Shown piece by piece: positions 1-8,199 of a stretch of 37,397 nt of DNA. Where the stretch lies: contig JAKSIP010000018.1 of assembly GCA_024398715.1 (NCBI GenBank), positions 1 to 37,397 on the forward strand, in the 5' to 3' direction. The first letter of the stretch is position 1; each line of letters starts with the position of its first letter. A program made the translations under genes and the position numbers. The notes below the pieces were generated by a model. The model searched no databases. It was not told the origin of the DNA and saw only the letters and a list, made by a program, of their open reading frames with translations. The stretch comes from Bacteroidaceae bacterium (lineage in GTDB: Bacteria > Bacteroidota > Bacteroidia > Bacteroidales > Bacteroidaceae).

Positions 1-14
1 CCTCTTTTTGCCGC

Positions 15-50
15 CAACCTTCGCATTTTCCCGCCTATTTGCGAAGGTTG
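15..50. repeat. 11-bp perfect inverted repeat
   Basis: CAACCTTCGCA (15-25) is matched by its exact reverse complement at 40-50, with a 14-base loop. It could be a weak terminator or the 3' flank of a gene to the left of the window. There is no T-run directly after either arm. Confidence 0.5.
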
Positions 51-86
51 ATTTGCAGTCGCTGTTCGTACCCCGCTCACAATCCC

Positions 87-290
87 GTCTGGCGGTGGTT
101 TCAGGGGTATCCCCTGTAAAGTAAAGGTCTAACAGACATAAAAAGAAAGGCGCCCGTAAGCGCCTTTCTTAATAAGACCGCCACCGTGCGGTCCGCCAGC
201 AATGTCTGGCGAGGGGTTTCAGGGGTATCCCCTGTAAGATAAAGGTCTAACAGACATAAAAAGAAAGGCGCCCGTAAGCGCCTTTCTTTT
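87..290. repeat. Tandem duplication, 118-bp period
   Basis: Copy 1 (about 87-170) and copy 2 (about 205-290) share a TCTGGCG lead-in, the CAGGGGTATCCCCTG palindrome, the segment around GTCTAACAGAC, and the GGCGC-CCGTAA-GCGCC hairpin. Only a few positions differ, for example GTAAAGTAAAGG against GTAAGATAAAGG. The 35 bases between the copies are not part of the repeat. The motif AATGTCTG occurs at the left edge of copy 2 and again just after it, inside the end of the FAS1 gene, which hints at a duplication junction. Confidence 0.8.
140..170 (-). terminator. Second copy of the terminator hairpin
   Basis: The same hairpin as at 258-291 (arms 143-153 / 160-170, same loop), 118 bp further downstream on the minus strand and again followed by a T-run on that strand. 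It would act as a back-up terminator. Confidence 0.6.
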
Positions 291-291
291 T
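258..291 (-). terminator. Intrinsic terminator of the FAS1 lipoprotein gene
   Basis: A 14-bp perfect stem (258-271 / 278-291) with a 6-base loop starts at the stop codon of the minus-strand gene. On the minus strand the GC-rich core GGCGC/GCGCC is followed by a run of Ts, the classic rho-independent form. Confidence 0.8.
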
Positions 292-2323
292 AATGTCTGT
301 CTTCCGGAGTAGTACCGGCATAAACACTCTTTGGAACCAGCTCCAGGTAGTCGAACTGGAATTCTGCCTGATCATTGTCAAGTACCTGACGGAATCTTAC
401 GAAATAGTCCTGATTGCAATCAAGATACTGTGTTACAAGAATACGGCGTATGGCGCCCGATGAAGAACCATCCATCTGTGTTGCATTACCCTGTTCACGC
501 AATGTGGTGTTGCTTGATGCATAGCAGTCAGGAGCTTTCATGTAACCGCGGCTGCGCATAGCCTTGTCATATGCGGAAATCTTGTCTTCATTGTTATTCA
601 ACTCAGAGCCTGAGTCAGACAACCAACCTATTTTCGGGTCATTAGGAATAATTCTCAGATCCAAAGGAATACCGCAAGGTGCGAGACTGTTATTATCTTC
701 TGAATCTCCAAAGTAAATCTGAACAACACCGCGGGATTTCATTGCAAAGTAACCCAGACGAACCTCGTATGTACCGCTTGTTGGAACAGGTGGCAATTTG
801 AATGTAATGTCATAGATGCCCTTGAATGACATGTCATCGCCCTCGTATGCTGAGAAATAGTGGTTACGGTAACGTACGTAGAACTTACTTTCAGCATTGA
901 ACGAAAAGTTCTTTACAAATCCGTTTTTGAATGCCGTTGATACAGGATCGGACGAAACATACTTTCTGTTTCGGGCTCCACTGTTGATGAAATCCGGAGA
1001 AAGTGTCATGGCATCGAAACGCAAACGGGTGTTCAATGCTTTGTTTCTTGTATCCTTGTCATACATCAGCATCTTGTTGATGTAATAATATACACCATTC
1101 TTTGCAGGTTCTGGTATTGTGTCATTCATAATCATAACACCTTCAACCTCTACAGGAGCTACACCTTTTCTATTAATAAAGATGTTTGCAGGTTTTTCAG
1201 GTGTACTGATACGCATGATTGCATGTGGCAGATATGACTCGTAGAAGTCTTCAATATCTATCTCACTACGCTTTACATAGTTGCTCAGAATGTCTTCCGG
1301 TTCCTTGTTGGTAACGTTGAATTCGCCGTAAGCAATCTGCTCGGGGAGAATGTGGTATGCAACAAACTTGTAAAGAGGGTGGTTAGGATCTGTGTAGTCT
1401 GACGGATCATAATTGCCCTGAATTTCCGGGAAAGATTCTTCCATATACGGGGTAATGTAGCTTACCAGTTCATTCATGTTGTTGATGCCGTAACTGTGCA
1501 TAACCTCGTCCGGTTCGGCAAATACCGTAAATTTGATGTATCTCTTGGCAGGGTATACACCTCTTTCGGTCTCACTACCTGTTGAATATTTGATACCGTC
1601 CTCGCAAGAGTCCTTCTCGTTCTCTATCTTATAATTTTCGTCAATGAACTCTCTCAACTTGAAACGCAGTCCGGTCGCATCCAATGCCTGATACAATAAT
1701 GTGATTGTTGAGTCTTTGCCCATTGAATCGGAAATGTAATCATTGCTGGGAAGCACTACGTTGCTTACAACGTGAACAACACCATTCTGCATTGTATCGT
1801 TTGCGGAGATAAGGTCTGCCATGTTGTTGATCATGTAAACAGGTCTTGTGGTACCGAATTCGTCTGTTTCAGATCTGCAGGAATACAGCATGTAATAGTC
1901 CAGCAGGTTAGGGAAGGGCAGAAGGTCTCCGGAATTGACCTGCGATGTGTAGAATGTTTCTTCTACCAGATGCTGCATTGCAATTGTATCGCAATCTTTC
2001 TGTGACAACTGTTCTACACTTGTAACGCCTTTCATTGCGAATACGCTGTCCCAACCGTCATTTGTAGGAGCAAAGCAAGTGTAATGACCATACGTCTTCA
2101 TGTTGTTCCAGAGCTTGGCCTGTTTCAGTACGTAGATAAAGTTGCTGAATTCCTCGGAGTTGTTCTCCAAAAAGTCTGCAACAGTCTCTCCGGTGAATGT
2201 GTAGTAATTTCCCGGAGCATACTCGCTAAGACAACTGGTCTGGAACAACGACATTACTCCGCAAACGGCAACCGTGCTGAGAAATGCCTTCAAACCTTTT
2301 TGTTTTTTCTTGTTAGCTTTCAT
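290..2323 (-). CDS. Fasciclin (FAS1) domain lipoprotein, paralogue 1
   Basis: 677 aa exported protein. The N-terminus has a lysine-rich n-region, a hydrophobic core and a lipobox-like end with Cys31, so it is probably an outer-membrane lipoprotein. A FAS1 domain spans about 46-190 (YTFTGETVADFLENN, then CFAPTNDGW, then GVVHVVSNVVLPS). A second FAS1-like segment spans about 205-420. The C-terminal ~220 residues are a beta-rich, carbohydrate-binding-like module ending in FDYLELVPKSVY. FAS1 proteins of Bacteroidetes usually sit with SusC/SusD pairs and are thought to help glycan or surface binding; no SusCD genes are present here. It is closely similar along its whole length to the gene at 6134-8128. 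The start is an ATG; no consensus promoter was found upstream (a weak TATAGTTG lies at 2355-2362 on the minus strand). The ligand is unknown. Confidence 0.8.
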   Translation of the reverse strand: MKANKKKQKGLKAFLSTVAVCGVMSLFQTSCLSEYAPGNYYTFTGETVADFLENNSEEFSNFIYVLKQAKLWNNMKTYGHYTCFAPTNDGWDSVFAMKGVTSVEQLSQKDCDTIAMQHLVEETFYTSQVNSGDLLPFPNLLDYYMLYSCRSETDEFGTTRPVYMINNMADLISANDTMQNGVVHVVSNVVLPSNDYISDSMGKDSTITLLYQALDATGLRFKLREFIDENYKIENEKDSCEDGIKYSTGSETERGVYPAKRYIKFTVFAEPDEVMHSYGINNMNELVSYITPYMEESFPEIQGNYDPSDYTDPNHPLYKFVAYHILPEQIAYGEFNVTNKEPEDILSNYVKRSEIDIEDFYESYLPHAIMRISTPEKPANIFINRKGVAPVEVEGVMIMNDTIPEPAKNGVYYYINKMLMYDKDTRNKALNTRLRFDAMTLSPDFINSGARNRKYVSSDPVSTAFKNGFVKNFSFNAESKFYVRYRNHYFSAYEGDDMSFKGIYDITFKLPPVPTSGTYEVRLGYFAMKSRGVVQIYFGDSEDNNSLAPCGIPLDLRIIPNDPKIGWLSDSGSELNNNEDKISAYDKAMRSRGYMKAPDCYASSNTTLREQGNATQMDGSSSGAIRRILVTQYLDCNQDYFVRFRQVLDNDQAEFQFDYLELVPKSVYAGTTPEDRH

Positions 2324-2832
2324 AAAGTTTTTATGTTATTAATTATTATCTTATCAACTATAAGCCAAAATGCCATTCTTCCCCAAGTATTATTTGAGGT
2401 AAGACGGTAATATGCAATGCATAAAGTTCCGCGTTCAGGTCCCACCTTTTTTTGTAAAGGGTGTAACGTCCTTATAACAAGATTCTTACGAGCATAATTC
2501 CTGTTATAAAGAGTGTTTTGGGAAAACGTGTTGCTTTATGCAGACGTTAAGGTAATGTTTTTTTCTGTAAATAATGCACAGTTTTTTTATTTTTTTTTAT
2601 TTTTTATAAAGATGATGCTTCTATCAGCCTGCGTAGGGATATATGTAAAAAATATTCTTGATTCATATACAAGTATTTTTAAAGGTATTTTAACAAAATG
2701 TTTAACATATAAAGCGGCGGATTCCAGCCCGTTTGACGGTGATTGGAAAGATATTTTTGTATATGACAACTAATCTTTGTAATTTTGCGCGCTATATGTG
2801 ACATAAGCTGATAACAAAAAGACTTGTATTTT
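2324..2832. other. AT-rich intergenic region between divergent genes
   Basis: About 500 bases between the minus-strand FAS1 gene and metF. It contains an 8-bp inverted repeat (TTATAACA at 2472-2479, TGTTATAA at 2512-2519), a T-rich tract at about 2583-2607, and the metF promoter at 2756-2787. An 86-codon open frame at 2513-2773 is very AT-rich with poor composition, and I do not call it a gene. I could not recognise a SAM or cobalamin riboswitch. Confidence 0.6.
2756..2787 (+). promoter_or_regulatory. Bacteroidetes-type promoter of metF-metH
   Basis: -33 TTTG (2756-2759), a 20-bp spacer, and -7 TAATTTTG (2780-2787), an exact match to TAnnTTTG. The predicted transcript start near 2794 leaves a leader of about 40 bases before the metF ATG, too short for a riboswitch. 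Confidence 0.6.
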
Positions 2833-3726
2833 ATGAAAATTTCAGAACTGCTTAAACATAAGAGGACACTTTCATTTGAGATATTTCCTCCGAAAAGAGA
2901 AGATGATACTCTGACGCTTATTCAGAGCACCATTGCAAAAATGGATGCTCTCAATCCTGATTTTATCAGTGTTACATATGGAGCTTTGGGAAATACGCTC
3001 AGCAATACGGTAGACATTGCAAAGCACATCAAAGAAAATACAAAAGCCCAGCCGCTGGCTCATCTGACCTGTGTGTCTTCCACCAGACAGGATATTGACA
3101 GAGTCTGTGACCGTCTTCAGCAGAGCGGAATTGAAAATATTCTTACTTTGCGCGGAGATATTCCGCAGAACGTTGATGCTCCGCTTTTTTCCGATTTCAA
3201 GCATGCCTCGGATCTTTCCAGTTATATTCATGCAACCAGGCCGGGCCAGTTTATGACTGCCGGAGCCTGTTATCCCGAGATTCATCCTCAGGCAGGTTCA
3301 ATGAAAGAGGATATAGAGAACCTGAAAATAAAGCAGGATGCCGGAATGGAGTTTTTCACTACCCAGCTGTTTTTTGACAATCAGGTCTTTTATCAGTTTC
3401 TGATGGCGGCGCGCAAGGCCGGTGTTACCATACCTATAATTCCGGGAATAATGCCGGTGACAAACTACAACCAGCTTGACCGTATGATCCAGATAACACG
3501 TTGTATGGTACCAATCAAGCTGAGGAACTATTTTGACCGCTATAAGGACGATAAGGAAGCTCTTCAGGAGATAGGACTCATATTCACCAGTTACCAGATT
3601 CTTGATCTGATGGCGCACGATGTTGATGGAATACATATCTATTCCATGAACAAAAGCGGATTCATAGCCAAGCTTATGGGTAACGTGGAGTATGTGGCAT
3701 CGCGTTTCTTTGCTCCAGGTGAATAA
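2833..3726 (+). CDS. metF: 5,10-methylenetetrahydrofolate reductase
   Basis: 297 aa, the usual length of bacterial MetF. It reduces 5,10-methylene-THF to 5-methyl-THF with a flavin, supplying the methyl group for methionine synthesis. The N-terminus LSFEIFPPKRED is the family's (beta/alpha)8-barrel entry with the conserved Glu. Other family blocks are FISVTYGALG, ILTLRGD, and the segment around FFTTQLFFDN and IPGIMPVTN. The frame is open from a TTG at 2824, but the ATG at 2833 gives the canonical start MKISELL and lies closest to the promoter. metH follows after 14 bases, so the two are very probably co-transcribed. Confidence 0.93.
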   Translation: MKISELLKHKRTLSFEIFPPKREDDTLTLIQSTIAKMDALNPDFISVTYGALGNTLSNTVDIAKHIKENTKAQPLAHLTCVSSTRQDIDRVCDRLQQSGIENILTLRGDIPQNVDAPLFSDFKHASDLSSYIHATRPGQFMTAGACYPEIHPQAGSMKEDIENLKIKQDAGMEFFTTQLFFDNQVFYQFLMAARKAGVTIPIIPGIMPVTNYNQLDRMIQITRCMVPIKLRNYFDRYKDDKEALQEIGLIFTSYQILDLMAHDVDGIHIYSMNKSGFIAKLMGNVEYVASRFFAPGE

Positions 3727-3740
3727 GATAATGTTTTGAG

Positions 3741-6062
3741 ATGATTAGGAATATACAGCTTTTTGACGGTGCTGCCGGCACCAATCTTTCTGCCTTTCTG
3801 AAGAATGGAGCGGGTCTTGTTGAAGAACTTAATGTTACGGATCCCGATGCCGTTCTGGCTTTGCAGAAAGCATATGTTGATTCAGGTGCAGACTACATTA
3901 CCACAAACACTTTCAGCGTAAATCCCGCCAAATGGGACAGCAGTGTCTGTTCATGGCAGCAGGCTGCCGATGCCGCTATTCGGATTGCCCGTACGGCAAC
4001 ACTTGGGACAGGGGTGAAGGTGATGTTCGACATTACTTCCACAGGACGTCTTATGGAACCGATAGGGCAGTATCTGTTTGAACAGGCTTATGACAATTAC
4101 AAGGAACTGGTTGAATTTACAAAGTCCAAGGTTGACGGCTATATTCTGGAAACATTTTCAGACTTGTACGAAATAAAGGCTGCAGTTTTGGCGGTGAAGG
4201 AAAACTCTGACAAACCGGTGTTTGCCACTATGACGTTCAATCCTGATGGTCTTACTCTTACCGGCTCAAGTCCCGAGATTGTTGCATTGACTCTTTCTTC
4301 ACTGAAAGTTGATGCCCTTGGAGCCAACTGTTCGAGCGGTCCGGAAAAGTTTGTGGAACTGGTTGGACGTATGCGCCGTTTTGCAAACTGCCCAATAATA
4401 GTCCAACCGAATAAGGGCCTTCCTGTCATGAAAGACGGCAAGGTTGAATATCCCTATTCAGATTCATTGTTTGCTCAGAATGCCGAACTTCTGGCACGTG
4501 CAGGAGCGGCCATTATCGGAGGCTGCTGCGGTACCGGACCATCCACTATTTCGGCAATCGGATTCCTGAAACAGGAAAAGGCACTTGAACCTGCCCCCCA
4601 GAAAGGGACATATATCTGTTCTTCTACCCGTCTTGCTGAACTTGGCAAGTGTACAGTATGTGGAGAACGTCTCAATCCGACCGGGAAAAAGAAACTTCGC
4701 CAGGCTTTGCAGGAACGTGACTGGTCTTACCTTCAGAATGAAGCTCTTGCCCAAATGCAGGCCGGTGCTGATTATCTTGATCTCAATGTGGGTGTCCCTG
4801 ATTGCAATGAACCGGAACTGCTTTGCTGTGCTGTGAAAGAGGTGCAGAAAGTCTGTATGCTGCCATTGCAGTTGGACAGTTCCAATGTTGCTGCTCTTGA
4901 ACAGGGAATCCGCGTTTACAACGGTGTTCCTATGATCAATTCCATAAACGGTTCCGACAAGGTCCTTGACAGACTCCTGCCTGTTATGCAGAAATATGGG
5001 ACTCCGGCGGTGACGCTTACTCTGAATGACAGCGGGGTGCCGGAAACAAGCGACGGACGTTTGGATATAGCCAGATATATCATTGGCCGTGCCGCTTCTT
5101 ACGGAATAAGCCCGTCAAAACTTGTGTGCGATGCTCTGGTCATGACAGTTTCTTCTGACAGCAGACATGGAGTTGTCACTCTTGAAACTTTGAGAGGCTT
5201 GAAGGAACTTGGTGTTCTTACTACCATAGGCTTGTCCAATGTTTCTTTCGGACTGCCGGACAGACCTGCCTTGAACAGAACATTTCTGACACTTGCTCTC
5301 CAGGCTGGTCTTGACATGCCGATAATGAATCCTCTTGACAGGGACACTATGGCTACATTGAAAGCGTTCCGGGCTTTGGAAGGAATGGATGCTGATTGCA
5401 GAGATTATATTGCGTTCAATACGGAATCGGAATCTCAGGACCAGATAAAGGATTTGGATTATGCCATAATGCACGGACTGTCCGATTCCGTTTGTGATTA
5501 TACGCAGGAGGAACTGAATTCCAAAACTCCGATGGATGTCATAAACAATGTACTCATTCCAGCGCTTGCCAAGGTTGGAGATCTGTTTGAACAGGGCAAA
5601 ATGTTCCTTCCCCAGCTTATACGCTCGGCTGAGTCTGCAAAACTTGCTTTTGCCTTTTTGTCTGATATTCAGAAAGAGAACGCTGAAAACGTGATAACCG
5701 GAAAGACGGTTGTGCTTGCTACGGTAAAGGGCGATGTCCACGATATTGGTAAAAATATTGTAAAAGTTGTACTCCAGAGCCATGGCATTAATGTGATAGA
5801 TCTTGGAAAAGATGTATCAAAAGAGACATTGGTTGAATGCTGTATGAAAAATAATCCCCATGCTGTCGGTTTGAGTGCGCTTATGACAACAACGGTGGAA
5901 TCTATGAAAGAAACCATTGCTTTCCTGCGTCAAAACGGCCTGATGTGCCCGGTAATAGCGGGTGGAGCAGTGCTGACAGAGCAGATTGCGCTGAATATTG
6001 GTGCAACATATTATGCTAAAGACGCCCTGTCTGCGGTTACCGTTGTAAATTCTTTGCGGTAA
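3741..6062 (+). CDS. metH: Cobalamin-dependent methionine synthase, short form without reactivation domain
   Basis: 773 aa. It transfers the methyl group of 5-methyl-THF via cobalamin to homocysteine. Domains in order: homocysteine-binding barrel about 1-285 with the three zinc Cys (Cys197 in GANCSS, Cys262 and Cys263 in GGCCGT); pterin/folate barrel about 300-550 (GERLNPTG, DLNVGVPD, SINGSD); cap helices about 570-655; B12-binding Rossmann domain about 655-773 with DVHDIGKN (cobalt ligand His667), the Ser-Leu motif in VGLSALMTTT and the GG in IAGGAVL. The protein stops after the B12 domain. The ~330-residue C-terminal AdoMet/reactivation domain of E. coli-type MetH (about 1227 aa) is absent. 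The reading frame shows no sign of truncation. It lies directly downstream of metF. Confidence 0.9.
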   Translation: MIRNIQLFDGAAGTNLSAFLKNGAGLVEELNVTDPDAVLALQKAYVDSGADYITTNTFSVNPAKWDSSVCSWQQAADAAIRIARTATLGTGVKVMFDITSTGRLMEPIGQYLFEQAYDNYKELVEFTKSKVDGYILETFSDLYEIKAAVLAVKENSDKPVFATMTFNPDGLTLTGSSPEIVALTLSSLKVDALGANCSSGPEKFVELVGRMRRFANCPIIVQPNKGLPVMKDGKVEYPYSDSLFAQNAELLARAGAAIIGGCCGTGPSTISAIGFLKQEKALEPAPQKGTYICSSTRLAELGKCTVCGERLNPTGKKKLRQALQERDWSYLQNEALAQMQAGADYLDLNVGVPDCNEPELLCCAVKEVQKVCMLPLQLDSSNVAALEQGIRVYNGVPMINSINGSDKVLDRLLPVMQKYGTPAVTLTLNDSGVPETSDGRLDIARYIIGRAASYGISPSKLVCDALVMTVSSDSRHGVVTLETLRGLKELGVLTTIGLSNVSFGLPDRPALNRTFLTLALQAGLDMPIMNPLDRDTMATLKAFRALEGMDADCRDYIAFNTESESQDQIKDLDYAIMHGLSDSVCDYTQEELNSKTPMDVINNVLIPALAKVGDLFEQGKMFLPQLIRSAESAKLAFAFLSDIQKENAENVITGKTVVLATVKGDVHDIGKNIVKVVLQSHGINVIDLGKDVSKETLVECCMKNNPHAVGLSALMTTTVESMKETIAFLRQNGLMCPVIAGGAVLTEQIALNIGATYYAKDALSAVTVVNSLR

Positions 6063-6082
6063 TTAATTTTTCTGCAGTTTTT

Positions 6083-6113
6083 TTTGATTTTGTTAAGATT
6101 ATAATTATCTTTG
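6083..6113 (+). promoter_or_regulatory. Promoter of the second FAS1 lipoprotein gene
   Basis: -33 TTTG (6083-6086), a 19-bp spacer, and -7 TATCTTTG (6106-6113). The predicted start near 6120 leaves a leader of about 14 bases before the ATG at 6134. Confidence 0.65.
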
Positions 6114-6133
6114 CAATCTCAAAACATGTAGTG

Positions 6134-8128
6134 ATGAAAACAAAATCCAATAAACAGTCTATTAGCAAAATCTTATTTGCAGTCTCTATTGTATTTGTAT
6201 GCATGTCTTCCTGTCTGGATGAATATGCTCCGGGCAGTTATTACACTTTCAGCGGAAATACAATAGCATCTTTTCTCGAGAATGAGAAGAATAACAGTTT
6301 TACTTCTTTCATCTATGTTCTGAAACGGGCCGGTTTATGGGGCGAGATGCAGACCTATGGCAGTTATACATGTATTGCGCCTACAAACTCGGCATTTGAG
6401 TCCTACTTGAGAGATAAAGCAGCTCTGAAAGGGGTTGATTCACTTCGTTTGGAAGATCTCTCGGTTGAGGAGTGCGATACAATTGCAAAGACCCACTTGC
6501 TGAGCGAACTCTATTTTACAACCGATATGATAGAGGGTTCTTTCCCTACAACCAACAGGCTTGACAGATACCTGACCTATTCATTTGGTTCGGATTCATT
6601 GGACAATAACAAACTGATCTATTTCATCAACAAGACTGCACGTATGATTGAACGTGACGATACTGTAGAAAACGGTGTTGTCCATATTGTTGATCAGGTA
6701 GTTCAGCCAAGTAGCGATTTTTTGCCGGATTTGCTTAAATCAGACCCCGATATCTCAATCTTCTATGCTGCTCTTGTAAAGACACATTTGAATGATTCCC
6801 TTATCTATTATAAAGATTTGTCATACCGTGCTCCCGGTGGGGACTCTTGTGTAACAGGTGTCAAATATCATACCGGTAATGAGTGGGAATATGCAATTTT
6901 CCCTGAGAACAGATATATAAAATTCACGGCATTTGTTGAGACGAACCAGGTCTATGCGCAGCGTGGAATCAATTCTCTTGAAGATCTGATTGAATATGCA
7001 GACAGTGTCTATCACGAGTCTTATCCGAATGACGGAACCGCTTATGATACTCTTTGGACAGACCGCAGAAATCCTTTGAACAGGTTTGTCTCTTACCATC
7101 TGCTCAAGTTCTATGGCGGCTACAGCGATTGGAATGTGAACAATGAGTCTATTGTAAGCAACAACTATCAGTCGGCAGAATGGGACCGCGAAGATTTCTT
7201 TGAGACACTGTTACCCCACTCATTCGTCAGAATAAGCACTACATCTTCCGGTAAGAGCACAGGTGTGTTCATCAATAGAAAAGGTACTCCGAAAAATATT
7301 GAGTTCCGTGGCGTCCGCCTGTTGCCTCCATCGGAAATGGCAGACAAGGAACAGAATGCTTTGAATGGCATATATCACTATATTGACGATATTCTTGATT
7401 ATGGTTTTGTAACCCGTAACCAGGTATTCAACACACGTCTGCGTTATGACTGTACAACAATGTCTCCTGACTTTGTAAACAGTGGCGGACGTAATCACAA
7501 GCCTGATGAATCTGACATTTGTACCGGTATGCTTGATGGATTTACAGAGAACTGGTCATTCAGTAAGGAAACGCTGCTTTCAGTACGAAACCGTCATCAG
7601 TGGTTCTATAGTTACGAGGGAGACGAGGTTATTCTTCAGGGTATCTACGATGCTACTCTCAAACTTCCGCCTGTTCCGTTCAGCGGTACTTACGAAATCC
7701 GTATTGGCTATCCTGTTATGGATTCCCGTGGCGTTATCCAGGCATATTTCGGAGACGGACCTGAAAAACAGAATCTGGTTCCTTGCGGAATACCGTTGGA
7801 TTTGCGTGTAAGCGGTCCTGATCCTAAAGTAGGTTGGAAAACAGACGATGGTTATACCGAAGAACAGGTACGAGTATTTGATAAGGCTATGCGTAACCGC
7901 GGATATATGAAAGGTGCCTTGGCATACGGCGCAAGCGGCGCGTGGTTCCGCACTGTGAATTCCATGTTGCGAAAGATTCTTACAACGCAGTACATGGATG
8001 CCGAGGGCGATTATTATCTGCGTGTACGTCAGTTGCTTGACAACAATATGGCAGAAATGGTATTTGATTATCTTGAACTTGTTCCAAAGAGCGTTTATGC
8101 AAGCGAAACAGGTGAAGACAAGTGGTAA
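6134..8128 (+). CDS. Fasciclin (FAS1) domain lipoprotein, paralogue 2
   Basis: 664 aa from the ATG at 6134 (a GTG lies just upstream at 6131). The signal peptide ends in VCMSSC, so Cys27 is the likely lipidated residue; the following LDE is acidic, as in many surface-exposed Bacteroidetes lipoproteins. Layout matches the protein at 290-2323: SCLDEYAPGSYYTFSG, FAS1 block FIYVLKRAGLWGEMQTYG, APTNSAF, NGVVHIVDQVV, a middle FAS1-like segment, and the beta-rich C-terminal module ending FDYLELVPKSVYAS. The two genes are clear duplicates. This copy has its own promoter and terminator and is monocistronic. The function is presumed to be surface adhesion or glycan binding; the ligand is unknown and no SusCD pair is next to it. 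Confidence 0.82.
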   Translation: MKTKSNKQSISKILFAVSIVFVCMSSCLDEYAPGSYYTFSGNTIASFLENEKNNSFTSFIYVLKRAGLWGEMQTYGSYTCIAPTNSAFESYLRDKAALKGVDSLRLEDLSVEECDTIAKTHLLSELYFTTDMIEGSFPTTNRLDRYLTYSFGSDSLDNNKLIYFINKTARMIERDDTVENGVVHIVDQVVQPSSDFLPDLLKSDPDISIFYAALVKTHLNDSLIYYKDLSYRAPGGDSCVTGVKYHTGNEWEYAIFPENRYIKFTAFVETNQVYAQRGINSLEDLIEYADSVYHESYPNDGTAYDTLWTDRRNPLNRFVSYHLLKFYGGYSDWNVNNESIVSNNYQSAEWDREDFFETLLPHSFVRISTTSSGKSTGVFINRKGTPKNIEFRGVRLLPPSEMADKEQNALNGIYHYIDDILDYGFVTRNQVFNTRLRYDCTTMSPDFVNSGGRNHKPDESDICTGMLDGFTENWSFSKETLLSVRNRHQWFYSYEGDEVILQGIYDATLKLPPVPFSGTYEIRIGYPVMDSRGVIQAYFGDGPEKQNLVPCGIPLDLRVSGPDPKVGWKTDDGYTEEQVRVFDKAMRNRGYMKGALAYGASGAWFRTVNSMLRKILTTQYMDAEGDYYLRVRQLLDNNMAEMVFDYLELVPKSVYASETGEDKW

Positions 8129-8150
8129 TTGATTTGACAATATATAAGGT

Positions 8151-8185
8151 GACCCCTCGCGCATTTGTGCAGGGGTCTTTTTTTT
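8151..8185 (+). terminator. Intrinsic terminator after FAS1 paralogue 2
   Basis: GACCCCT (8151-8157) pairs with AGGGGTC (8171-8177), with partial pairing continuing inside the loop, followed directly by eight Ts (8178-8185). Confidence 0.85.
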
Positions 8186-8199
8186 ATTAATTTCGCAGC

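Larger units (their letters stand above)
1..289. other. Intergenic region with duplicated terminator cassette
   Basis: No gene is seen. The stretch holds an 11-bp inverted repeat (15-25 / 40-50) and two near-identical blocks of about 85 bp with a period of 118 bp (about 87-170 and 205-290). Each block carries the palindrome CAGGGGTATCCCCTG (102-116 and 220-234) and a long hairpin. The blocks lie downstream of the minus-strand FAS1 lipoprotein gene that ends at 290. Confidence 0.7.

Noticed and set aside
2513..2773. 86-codon plus-strand open frame upstream of metF
   Set aside because: AT-rich and Phe-heavy with long T-runs, no recognisable motif, and it overlaps the metF promoter.
2400..2832. 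Possible SAM or cobalamin riboswitch before metF-metH
   Set aside because: The consensus promoter leaves a leader of about 40 bases and no conserved riboswitch core was seen; the inverted repeat at 2472-2519 lies upstream of that promoter.
5115..5783. 222-codon minus-strand open frame inside metH
   Set aside because: Lies antisense to the conserved folate, cap and B12 domains of metH, with no own promoter or family motif.
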